DNA from: Bacteroidota bacterium
Lineage (GTDB): Bacteria; Bacteroidota; Ignavibacteria; UBA10030; UBA8401
Direction of reading: 5' to 3'
Assembly (NCBI GenBank): GCA_003456055.1
Contig: DMPG01000124.1
Span: 7,868-13,039, forward strand
DNA: 5,172 nt
In this document: positions 1 to 5,172 of the stretch, in pieces
Layout of the letters: each line of letters starts with the position of its first letter
Numbering within the stretch: position 1 is the first letter of the stretch
Notes under the pieces: generated by a model
Database searches by the model: none
What the model was told of the DNA's origin: nothing
The model's input: only the letters and a program-made list of their open reading frames with translations
Position numbers and translations under genes: made by a program

Positions 1-60
1 ATTGCATTTACAAATCCCGCAGAAAGTAAAGTTACGATTGTCTATGGTAAGAAAAATTAG
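1..60 (+). CDS. Possible C-terminal end of an upstream gene (partial, unidentified)
   Basis: The first reading frame is open from the left edge to a TAG at 58-60 and gives 19 residues, IAFTNPAESKVTIVYGKKN. The composition is protein-like (alternating beta-type residues and a lysine-rich end). It would overlap the start of the protease gene (ATG at 44) by 17 bases, in keeping with the tight packing of the rest of the block. With so few codons no family can be named, and chance openness over 60 bases is quite possible. If it is real, the protease and ccm genes belong to a longer operon that begins outside the window. Confidence 0.3.
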   Translation: MAFTNPAESKVTIVYGKKN

Positions 61-1627
61 AACATACATTTATTGTATTTGCTTTGTGTTAAACGGTTCA
101 ATACTTATAGCACAAAATGAAAAATGTGGAACATTTCGTCAGATCGAACGGTATGAAAAAAATAAAACATTAAAAACAAAGCAAATATTTGTGCCTCGAC
201 CTGAAATGCAAAAAAGCATTCTTACTATAAACAATAAAATACGCATACATTTTGATACTATTGGAATTCATCAACCGGCAATGGTTGATGCATCCGGGAA
301 TCGGATTCCTAATTCATATAAATTATTTATTGATACACTGCAAAATATTTTGGACTCAGTCTGGAAAGCAGAAATTGAAACATACAATTTTAATATCCCA
401 CCGAGTGATAACGGTCGAGGAGGCGGTAATGAATATGATTTTTATGTAATGAATATCAGTGATTTTGGAATTACCAACATCGAAGATGATTTACCGGTAG
501 GTCCGACAAAACCTAATCGACAGTTTGCGTCATTCATTCAAATCGATAATGATTTTGGTGTTGGGTATCGAACCAAAGGAGTTCCTGCTCTTATGGCAAC
601 ATGTGCTCATGAATTTCATCATGCAATTCAAGTGGGAGGTTCCGGAGTTTGGGAAAGTGAATATTTCTATTTTTATGAACTGTGTGCGGAAGCGATGGAA
701 AATACAGTTTTCAAAGATGCTAAAGATTACATTTTTGATGTAAAAACATATTTCATAGATATTTCAACAACATCGTTATTTCAACAAAAATATAATGATC
801 GAACTGCAGGATATGAAAGAGCTCTTTGGGGAATGTTTCTCATGAAAAAATATGGAACTGGAATCATGAAAGCAATGTGGGATGAAATGAGCATTACACG
901 CCCAGTGATGGCAACTCAAAATGCTCTAAATAAATATTCAACTTCACTTGAAAGAGAATTTTCAGATTTTACATATTGGAATTTTTACACTGGATATAGA
1001 TCAGACACTTCAAAATATTATAGTGATGCTAATATATTTCCAATGGTTTCATTTAAAAGTTCAATACTTGTATCTTCTGGAAAACAGGATCTTTCTCTTA
1101 CAACAAAAAGCTTTTCTGCAAATTATATAAAAGCAAGTACCACTACAGACACAGCTTTTGTTATTGTCTCCAATACTAATGTTACCGATGCTTTAGATTA
1201 TTCTCAACAAACATTTCCATTTAAGCTTTCATTTTCTACATCGTCAGCAACTGGTTTTCCAAAAATATCAACCTCGGTATTTGCTCAATTCCAAGTAGAT
1301 GACTATCTAAACTGGTCATATATTGCAATTGGGACTTCACGAGGTCCAGTTTGTTTTCCTAATCCGTTTAATCCCAGCAAATCATCGTTGTTGATAGCAT
1401 TACAAGGAATACAACAGGATAGGAATGCAACGTTGAACATATTTTCCTCTAGTACTATGGATCTGATATTTTCAGGACATCCAAATTTTAAAGCCTTTTC
1501 TGGCACACAATATGCCGAGTGGAGTGGTCGAGATAATAAGGGAAATATCGCTGCATCAGGAATATATACTTTCATTTTATCTAATGGAATAATTTTTAAC
1601 AAAGGTAAATTTGCAGTAATTCGATGA
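44..1627 (+). CDS. Secreted putative zinc metalloprotease (MXAN_6640-like) with FlgD-Ig/T9SS-type C-terminal module
   Basis: This is a 527-residue exported protein, probably a zinc-dependent peptidase; its substrate is unknown. Seen: residues 1-23 form a signal peptide (basic MVRKIR, hydrophobic core, likely cleavage at LIA|Q). HEFHH at 189-193 is an HExxH zinc motif, and the ELCAEAME stretch at 212-219 is where the third ligand is expected; E212 is my best guess by likeness to the EGxAxxxE pattern of such proteins. The region before it (YDFYVM and DFG near 130-142) fits the MXAN_6640-type putative metalloprotease family, recognised from memory. Residues ~438-527 start with PNPFNP, contain WSGRD and end SGIY...KGKFAVIR, a FlgD-Ig-like or type A sorting-like tail suggesting export or surface attachment. 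ATG at 44 was chosen because it gives a clean signal peptide. The frame stays open to a TTG at 2, but that would put charged residues before the signal. No strong ribosome site is visible. The TGA overlaps the ccmA ATG. Confidence 0.8.
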   Translation: MVRKIRTYIYCICFVLNGSILIAQNEKCGTFRQIERYEKNKTLKTKQIFVPRPEMQKSILTINNKIRIHFDTIGIHQPAMVDASGNRIPNSYKLFIDTLQNILDSVWKAEIETYNFNIPPSDNGRGGGNEYDFYVMNISDFGITNIEDDLPVGPTKPNRQFASFIQIDNDFGVGYRTKGVPALMATCAHEFHHAIQVGGSGVWESEYFYFYELCAEAMENTVFKDAKDYIFDVKTYFIDISTTSLFQQKYNDRTAGYERALWGMFLMKKYGTGIMKAMWDEMSITRPVMATQNALNKYSTSLEREFSDFTYWNFYTGYRSDTSKYYSDANIFPMVSFKSSILVSSGKQDLSLTTKSFSANYIKASTTTDTAFVIVSNTNVTDALDYSQQTFPFKLSFSTSSATGFPKISTSVFAQFQVDDYLNWSYIAIGTSRGPVCFPNPFNPSKSSLLIALQGIQQDRNATLNIFSSSTMDLIFSGHPNFKAFSGTQYAEWSGRDNKGNIAASGIYTFILSNGIIFNKGKFAVIR

Positions 1628-2265
1628 AAATGCTAACACTTAAATCTGACCATATTACAAAGATTTATAATCGCAAAACAATTTTTAAAAATGTAACATT
1701 TTCTGTAAATGAAGGAAATGCTTTTGCAATTACAGGAAAAAATGGCTCTGGAAAGTCAACGCTATTGAAGATCCTTTGCGGAGTACTTTCTCCAAGCAGC
1801 GGTACAGTTTCACTATCAGTAAACGATCAGCAGGTTTTGTATCCAGAGTATTATCCGCACATTGGATTAGTTTCTCCATATTTAAATATGTATGAAGAGT
1901 TTTCTGCTGAAGAGAATTTACAATTCATTAAAAAAATTCGTGGACTCGATTCGTCAGCTGATTCATTTACCGAAGAGCTATTAAAAGAATTCGGAATATA
2001 CGATCATCGAAAAAAAGAAGTGCGAAATTATTCTTCTGGTATGAAACAACGCTTAAAATATTGTGCAGCTTTATTACACAATCCACCGTTGCTGGTACTT
2101 GATGAGCCTGCATCAAATCTTGATGAATATGGAATAGAAGCAGTGAGAAATCGGATGCATTTACAAAAGCAAAAAGGTGTTTTGTTATTTGCCACCAATG
2201 ACAAAGACGATCTTCGATTTGCTGATACCATTTTAGACATTAGACAATTGAATATCGGAGAATAA
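1624..2265 (+). CDS. ccmA: CcmA-type ABC transporter ATP-binding protein (cytochrome c maturation)
   Basis: This 213-residue cytoplasmic ATPase is of normal CcmA length and is thought to pair with CcmB. In the known pathway, ATP hydrolysis by CcmAB releases holo-CcmE from the CcmC/CcmD complex. Seen: Walker A GKNGSGKST at 38-46; signature YSSGMKQR at 136-143, a variant of LSGGQ; Walker B LLVLDEP at 156-162; D-loop SNLD at 164-167. Two usual nucleotide-sensing residues differ: the Q-loop position aligns with P85 (in LVSPYLNMYEEF) and the H-loop position is N192 (in FATNDKDD). The ABC class is certain; the CcmA name rests mainly on the ccmB, ccmC and ccmE neighbours. The ATG overlaps the protease stop (ATGA), so the two genes are probably translationally coupled. 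An in-frame ATG two codons later (1630) is an alternative start with little effect on the protein. Confidence 0.9.
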   Translation: MKMLTLKSDHITKIYNRKTIFKNVTFSVNEGNAFAITGKNGSGKSTLLKILCGVLSPSSGTVSLSVNDQQVLYPEYYPHIGLVSPYLNMYEEFSAEENLQFIKKIRGLDSSADSFTEELLKEFGIYDHRKKEVRNYSSGMKQRLKYCAALLHNPPLLVLDEPASNLDEYGIEAVRNRMHLQKQKGVLLFATNDKDDLRFADTILDIRQLNIGE

Positions 2266-2283
2266 TATCGTATTTTAACAACA

Positions 2284-2952
2284 ATGATACTGCAATCATC
2301 ATATCACATTTTCGTTAAAGAATTCATTTCGGAGTTTCGAACCCGCTATGCGCTGAATGCATTATTAATGTTTGTTGTTACCACGCTTTCAATTAACCTT
2401 TTTTCAATCGGTCATGATTCACCGACACAAGAGATCCTTTCCGGAACATTGTGGATTGTGATTTTTTTTAGCGCTATGTCAGGTCTATCTCGAACATTTG
2501 TTGCTGAAGAAGAACGAGGGACGTCACTAACGCTACGGTTACTTACCGATTCAACTTCGGTATATACCGGTAAATTGATCTATAATTTTATTTTGATCTT
2601 CGTACTATCGATTATAATTGCAATTGCTTATCTATTGTTGATAAAAGAATTTTCAGTAAAGACGTATTCTATATTCTGGCTCACGATTATTTTAGGAAGC
2701 GCCGGATTGGCAAGTGCTTCGACTATTTTAGCCGCCATTATTGCTAAAGCAAACACGAAAGGGACTTTGTTTCCGGTATTGGCATTTCCTATATTACTTC
2801 CGTTGCTTTTAACATGTATTAATGCAACAAAGCTTTCTGTTGATGGTGCTTTTTTTAGTGAAGCGATTAAAGAATTTCAAATATTGATATCCTTTGCCAT
2901 TGTTATGGTTACAACATCACTCTTAGTTTTTGATTTTGTTTGGAAAGATTAA
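2284..2952 (+). CDS. ccmB: Heme exporter/CcmAB complex permease CcmB
   Basis: This 222-residue inner-membrane protein matches the usual CcmB size of about 220. It is the membrane half of the CcmAB ABC module, which acts with CcmC, CcmD and CcmE in heme delivery to c-type cytochromes. Seen: a short N-terminal amphipathic part containing FVKEFISEFRTRY, then about six hydrophobic helices at roughly 23-42, 51-68, 96-120, 130-154, 161-180 and 198-219. After the second helix lies the family-typical cytoplasmic segment RTFVAEEERGTS (70-81), the likely contact area for the ATPase. The start is 18 bases after the ccmA stop. No clear Shine-Dalgarno sequence precedes it; the GGAG at 2258-2261 is too distant, so re-initiation after ccmA is plausible. 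The stop is one base from the ccmC start. Confidence 0.9.
   Translation: MILQSSYHIFVKEFISEFRTRYALNALLMFVVTTLSINLFSIGHDSPTQEILSGTLWIVIFFSAMSGLSRTFVAEEERGTSLTLRLLTDSTSVYTGKLIYNFILIFVLSIIIAIAYLLLIKEFSVKTYSIFWLTIILGSAGLASASTILAAIIAKANTKGTLFPVLAFPILLPLLLTCINATKLSVDGAFFSEAIKEFQILISFAIVMVTTSLLVFDFVWKD
2942..2947 (+). promoter_or_regulatory. Ribosome binding site for ccmC
   Basis: GGAAAG lies 6 bases before the ATG at 2954, inside the last codons of ccmB. It favours this ATG over the in-frame TTG at 2930, which would add eight residues and increase the overlap with ccmB. Confidence 0.55.
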
Positions 2953-2953
2953 T

Positions 2954-3667
2954 ATGAAAACTTGGCTTAAAATTGCTGTATCTATTTGGATAACGGGCAT
3001 TATTATTGCTGGAATATCCTTCCCTATGGTGCGAGTGCCCGAAACGTGGTGGCAATTTCCATTGATTCCCGGTCTGGAAGAAAAGGCACGGAATATTATT
3101 TTTCACGTGCCAATCTCATGGGCTACGGTTGTTGCTTTTGTTATGTCGATGATCTACGGAGTTTTATATCTCCGTAAAAAAGATATTGATTATGATCTAC
3201 GATCTGTTTCTTCTGCCGGGTTAGGTTTATTGTTATGCGTTCTTGCTACATTAACCGGTGCGATTTGGGCAAAATTTAACTGGGGATCTTTTTGGAATTG
3301 GGATCCAAGACAAACTTCAATATTTATATTGCTCTTGATCTACGGAGCATATTTTGTTTTGCGATCTGCAATCGATGAAGAGGAACGTCGGGCAACACTT
3401 TCATCGGTCTATTCAATTTTAGCAGGAGTTACTGTTCCTTTTTTTATATTTGTAATGCCGAGAATTATGTCTGGTTTACATCCGGGATCTTTAGGAGACG
3501 AACAAGGAAACCTACCTGTGTTAGAATTTAAAATGGCGACAAATATGCTCATTGTTTTTTTTGCATCGTTGATTGGATTTACTCTGCTATATTTTTGGAT
3601 GTATTCACTAAAGATTCGTACGATGCGAATTGAACGTCAAATTCAACACGAAACAGAAATTAATTAA
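2954..3667 (+). CDS. ccmC: Heme lyase CcmC (WWD-domain protein loading heme onto CcmE)
   Basis: This is a 237-residue polytopic inner-membrane protein with about six helices. CcmC binds heme at its periplasmic face and is needed for covalent attachment of heme to the CcmE chaperone. Seen: the tryptophan-rich WWD motif at 110-122 (WGSFWNWDPRQTS), and two conserved histidines flanking it, H51 in FHVPISW and H176 in SGLHPGSL. By position these match the two periplasmic heme-ligand histidines known in the E. coli protein. The first periplasmic loop also holds the PETWWQ segment (29-34). The C-terminal tail from about 217 is short, charged and probably cytoplasmic. The start at 2954 is supported by GGAAAG and by the one-base gap from ccmB. 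The WWD motif is shared with CcmF, but the short length, the neighbours and the flanking histidines make this CcmC. Confidence 0.95.
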   Translation: MKTWLKIAVSIWITGIIIAGISFPMVRVPETWWQFPLIPGLEEKARNIIFHVPISWATVVAFVMSMIYGVLYLRKKDIDYDLRSVSSAGLGLLLCVLATLTGAIWAKFNWGSFWNWDPRQTSIFILLLIYGAYFVLRSAIDEEERRATLSSVYSILAGVTVPFFIFVMPRIMSGLHPGSLGDEQGNLPVLEFKMATNMLIVFFASLIGFTLLYFWMYSLKIRTMRIERQIQHETEIN

Positions 3668-3668
3668 C

Positions 3669-3673
3669 GAGGG
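3669..3673 (+). promoter_or_regulatory. Ribosome binding site for the small ccmD-like gene
   Basis: GAGGG lies 4 bases before a GTG at 3678. It is among the strongest Shine-Dalgarno matches in the window and picks the GTG over the internal ATG at 3702, which has no such sequence in front of it. Confidence 0.65.
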
Positions 3674-3677
3674 TACT

Positions 3678-3809
3678 GTGGAATTTTTTGAACAAAATCA
3701 AATGTATGTTGTGTTAGTTGTAGTGCTAGCAATCTGGTTTGGATTTTTGGGATATATGTTCAAACTCGATTCAAAAATAAAATCATTAGAAGAACAATTA
3801 AAGAAATAG
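3678..3809 (+). CDS. ccmD: Small single-helix membrane protein, CcmD-like
   Basis: This 43-residue gene, starting with GTG, is easily missed by length cut-offs. Seen: a short N-terminus (MEFFEQNQ), one hydrophobic helix at about 10-28 (YVVLVVVLAIWFGFLGYMF), then a charged tail KLDSKIKSLEEQLKK with heptad-like leucine and isoleucine spacing. This is the layout of CcmD: a tiny protein with one membrane helix and a charged cytoplasmic end that stabilises the CcmA-CcmB-CcmC complex and is needed to release holo-CcmE. CcmD sequences are poorly conserved, so the name relies on size, topology and the position between ccmC and ccmE. Translation evidence is good: GAGGG at 3669-3673, a 10-base gap after ccmC and 8 bases before ccmE. 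Its last codons carry the ccmE ribosome site. Confidence 0.85.
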   Translation: MEFFEQNQMYVVLVVVLAIWFGFLGYMFKLDSKIKSLEEQLKK

Positions 3810-3812
3810 GAG
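3808..3812 (+). promoter_or_regulatory. Ribosome binding site for ccmE
   Basis: AGGAG overlaps the TAG stop of the ccmD-like gene and lies 5 bases before the ATG at 3818, an optimal arrangement that also links translation of the two genes. Confidence 0.7.
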
Positions 3813-3817
3813 AATAC

Positions 3818-4207
3818 ATGAAACCGAAAGTTATTGTTGCAGTTGTAATAATTGTTGGAGCATTGTTCTTTGGTGCATCAACTTTTTTAGAAAGTAACAT
3901 CGAATATATGGATTTTTCAAAAGCGCAAACCGTCAGTAAGAAAGTCCAGGTGAAGGGAAAATGGGTCAAAGAAAAGGATTCACAATATGATGCAACAAAA
4001 TCACAGTTTTCATTCTACATGGTAGATGATAATCAGCAAGAAGTGAAAGTTGTTCTTGATGGTGCAAAACCGAATAATTTTGAGATGGCAACGGAAGTTG
4101 TTGCAAAAGGCAGATTTAAAGATGGATATTTTCATGCCAATGAATTATTGACCAAATGTCCTTCAAAATATGAAGGCGATGGAGAAGCTGTCAAGAAAAC
4201 TTTGTGA
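3818..4207 (+). CDS. ccmE: Periplasmic heme chaperone CcmE, CxxxY variant
   Basis: This 129-residue heme chaperone takes heme from CcmC/CcmD and hands it to CcmF. Seen: an N-terminal anchor at about 4-23 (VIVAVVIIVGALFFGAS) and then a periplasmic beta-rich OB-fold domain, with strands near 43-50 (VQVKGKWV), 64-70, 75-81 and 93-100 (EVVAKGRF). Near the end the text runs ANELLTKCPSKYEGDG, so the position of the classical heme-binding His of the HxxxY motif is C114, followed four residues later by Y118. CxxxY CcmE proteins are known from archaea and some bacteria such as Desulfovibrio, where the Cys is the expected heme attachment site. The C-terminal tail is very short, ending 11 residues after Y118, unlike the longer flexible tail of E. 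coli CcmE. The start is fixed by AGGAG; the gap to ccmF is 6 bases. Confidence 0.95.
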   Translation: MKPKVIVAVVIIVGALFFGASTFLESNIEYMDFSKAQTVSKKVQVKGKWVKEKDSQYDATKSQFSFYMVDDNQQEVKVVLDGAKPNNFEMATEVVAKGRFKDGYFHANELLTKCPSKYEGDGEAVKKTL

Positions 4208-4209
4208 GG
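4206..4209 (+). promoter_or_regulatory. Ribosome binding site for ccmF
   Basis: GAGG begins within the ccmE TGA stop and lies 4 bases before the ATG at 4214. It supports this start for ccmF and tight coupling to ccmE. Confidence 0.6.
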
Positions 4210-4213
4210 TATT

Positions 4214-5172
4214 ATGTTTGGTGCAGCAATAATTAAGATTGCATTCTTAGCTTCAATTCTTTCCACGGTATTATATTTCATTACGCATAAGAAAAATTCA
4301 TCCATTGTAAAAAAATATGCTCGAATTTTTTATCATACAGCTGTTGCTTGTATGGTAACAAGTGCAGCATTATTGTTATTTTTTATTCTTAACCATCAGT
4401 TTCAATATTATTATGTTTGGAACTATAGTTCTACCGATCTTCCACTCTCGTTATTAATTTCAACTTTTTATGCAGGGCAAGAAGGAAGCTTCATGTTATG
4501 GGCTTTGTATACCGGCATTATCGGTCTTGTGTTGCTGCGATATACATCCAAACGTGGATATGAAGAAGAATTCATGTTCGTTTATTCTGCAATCTTCACA
4601 TTCCTTATTTTAATGTTGGTGGTAAAAAATCCATTCAAGTTTATTTGGGATCAGTTCCCAAGTGAATTATTGCATGTTGGCGCAATTCCGTTGGGGACAA
4701 CAAATTATATTTGGATAGATCAGGCACGTGAATTATGGGCACAAATTCCGATGGAAGGAAAAGGATTGAATGCTCTTCTTCAAAATTATTGGATGGTAAT
4801 TCATCCGCAAATTTTGTTCATCGGATTTACATCAATGTCCATTCCTTTTGCGTATGCTGTTTCTGCCATGTTAAAGAGAGATTATGTAAGTTGGATCCGT
4901 GTTGCGACTCCTTGGACCGTATTTGGTTCTATGATGCTTGGGACGGGAATCATTCTTGGAGGTTATTGGGCATATGAAACACTCGGATGGGGCGGATACT
5001 GGGGCTGGGATCCCGTTGAAAATTCTTCACTCGTACCCTGGTTAGTTTGCTTAGCATCAATTCATACTATGCTTGCTCAACGGAAAAACGGAACATACAT
5101 TAAAACAAATTTTGTTTTAAGTATGTTGTGTTTTGTATTGGTATTGTATTCAACATTCTTAACGCGAAGCGG
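4214..5172 (+). CDS. ccmF: Heme lyase CcmF, N-terminal part (partial, cut by the window edge)
   Basis: CcmF is the large inner-membrane synthetase that takes heme from holo-CcmE and joins it to apocytochrome c. Here 319 codons are present without a stop; full proteins are usually over 600 residues, so about half is missing. Seen: hydrophobic helices from the start, the family segment FYAGQEGSFMLW near 87-98, and the loop sequence QNYWMVIHPQILF with H197, matching the first periplasmic heme-ligand His. The WWD motif is at 259-272 (WGGYWGWDPVENSS), and H284 in SIHTMLAQ matches the His that binds heme b within the membrane. The visible end STFLTRSG is the conserved stretch just before the second periplasmic His, which lies outside the window. 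The loop between NPF (139-141) and GLN (184-186) appears about 30 residues longer than in E. coli, judged from memory. ATG at 4214 is supported by GAGG. Confidence 0.95.
   Translation, partial: MFGAAIIKIAFLASILSTVLYFITHKKNSSIVKKYARIFYHTAVACMVTSAALLLFFILNHQFQYYYVWNYSSTDLPLSLLISTFYAGQEGSFMLWALYTGIIGLVLLRYTSKRGYEEEFMFVYSAIFTFLILMLVVKNPFKFIWDQFPSELLHVGAIPLGTTNYIWIDQARELWAQIPMEGKGLNALLQNYWMVIHPQILFIGFTSMSIPFAYAVSAMLKRDYVSWIRVATPWTVFGSMMLGTGIILGGYWAYETLGWGGYWGWDPVENSSLVPWLVCLASIHTMLAQRKNGTYIKTNFVLSMLCFVLVLYSTFLTRS

Noticed and set aside
2..43. TTG start at base 2 adding 14 residues to the protease
   Set aside because: The added residues place lysines and arginines before an otherwise normal signal peptide starting at ATG 44, and no ribosome site can be seen at the window edge.
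1303..1602. 99-codon open frame on the minus strand inside the protease gene
   Set aside because: It lies opposite a conserved C-terminal module, has no recognisable domain, and its openness is expected as a shadow of the + strand gene.
2028..2240. Minus-strand open frame opposite ccmA
   Set aside because: It mirrors the conserved ABC signature and Walker B region and shows no independent start signal.
2266..2283. Possible promoter or terminator in the ccmA-ccmB gap
   Set aside because: The gap is only 18 bases, with no hairpin and no paired -35/-10 elements.
2461..2470. Run of eight T in ccmB as a possible slippage or frameshift site
   Set aside because: The frame continues normally into the conserved AEEERGT segment; such runs are expected in AT-rich DNA and another eight-T run occurs harmlessly in ccmC.
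2930..2953. TTG start giving eight extra residues to CcmC
   Set aside because: The ATG at 2954 has GGAAAG at proper spacing, a one-base gap to ccmB and a typical CcmC N-terminus.
2909..3106. Minus-strand open frame across the ccmB-ccmC junction
   Set aside because: It runs against two well-supported genes and has no family features.
3760..3969. Minus-strand open frame across the ccmD-ccmE junction
   Set aside because: Its hydrophobic stretch is only the complement of the CcmE anchor region; ccmD and ccmE both have strong ribosome sites.
4735..4977. 80-codon + strand open frame inside ccmF
   Set aside because: It is in another frame from the conserved CcmF sequence, and its Cys/Ser-rich translation looks like an out-of-frame product.

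Overview
The window is a compact, one-directional (+ strand) gene block whose core is a cytochrome c maturation (System I, Ccm) operon: ccmA, ccmB, ccmC, a very small ccmD-like gene, ccmE and the first ~320 codons of ccmF, which runs off the right edge. A secreted putative zinc metalloprotease gene sits directly upstream of ccmA and overlaps it by 4 bases (ATGA). In the first 60 bases a different frame may hold the last codons of a further upstream gene. There is no intergenic gap longer than 18 bases, and I see no promoter, terminator, tRNA, rRNA, CRISPR or mobile element.

The DNA is AT-rich. Several starts carry a Shine-Dalgarno-like sequence (GGAAAG, GAGGG, AGGAG, GAGG). The protease has an N-terminal signal peptide and a C-terminal module that begins PNPFNP and ends with an SGIY...KGKFAVIR-type strand. 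This is the FlgD-Ig/type IX-secretion-like tail common in the Bacteroidota/Ignavibacteria/Chlorobi (FCB) group. Together with the Ccm protein types this suggests an Ignavibacteria-like or related FCB bacterium. That is inference from motifs, not a database match.

How the genes work together: CcmA (ATPase) and CcmB (permease) form the ABC module. CcmC is the WWD-domain protein that loads heme onto CcmE with help from the small CcmD. CcmE is the membrane-anchored periplasmic heme chaperone. CcmF takes heme from holo-CcmE and attaches it to apocytochrome CXXCH motifs. The thiol-handling genes (CcmG/CcmH type) are not in the window and could lie downstream.

The most notable points are: CcmE carries a Cys (CPSKY, a CxxxY motif) where the classical heme-binding His is expected; CcmA lacks the usual Q-loop Gln and H-loop His; CcmF has an enlarged periplasmic loop before its first conserved His; and a secreted HExxH protease is translationally coupled to the heme-handling operon. 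I did not find a clearly new system. This is a variant form of a known pathway with one unexplained passenger gene.
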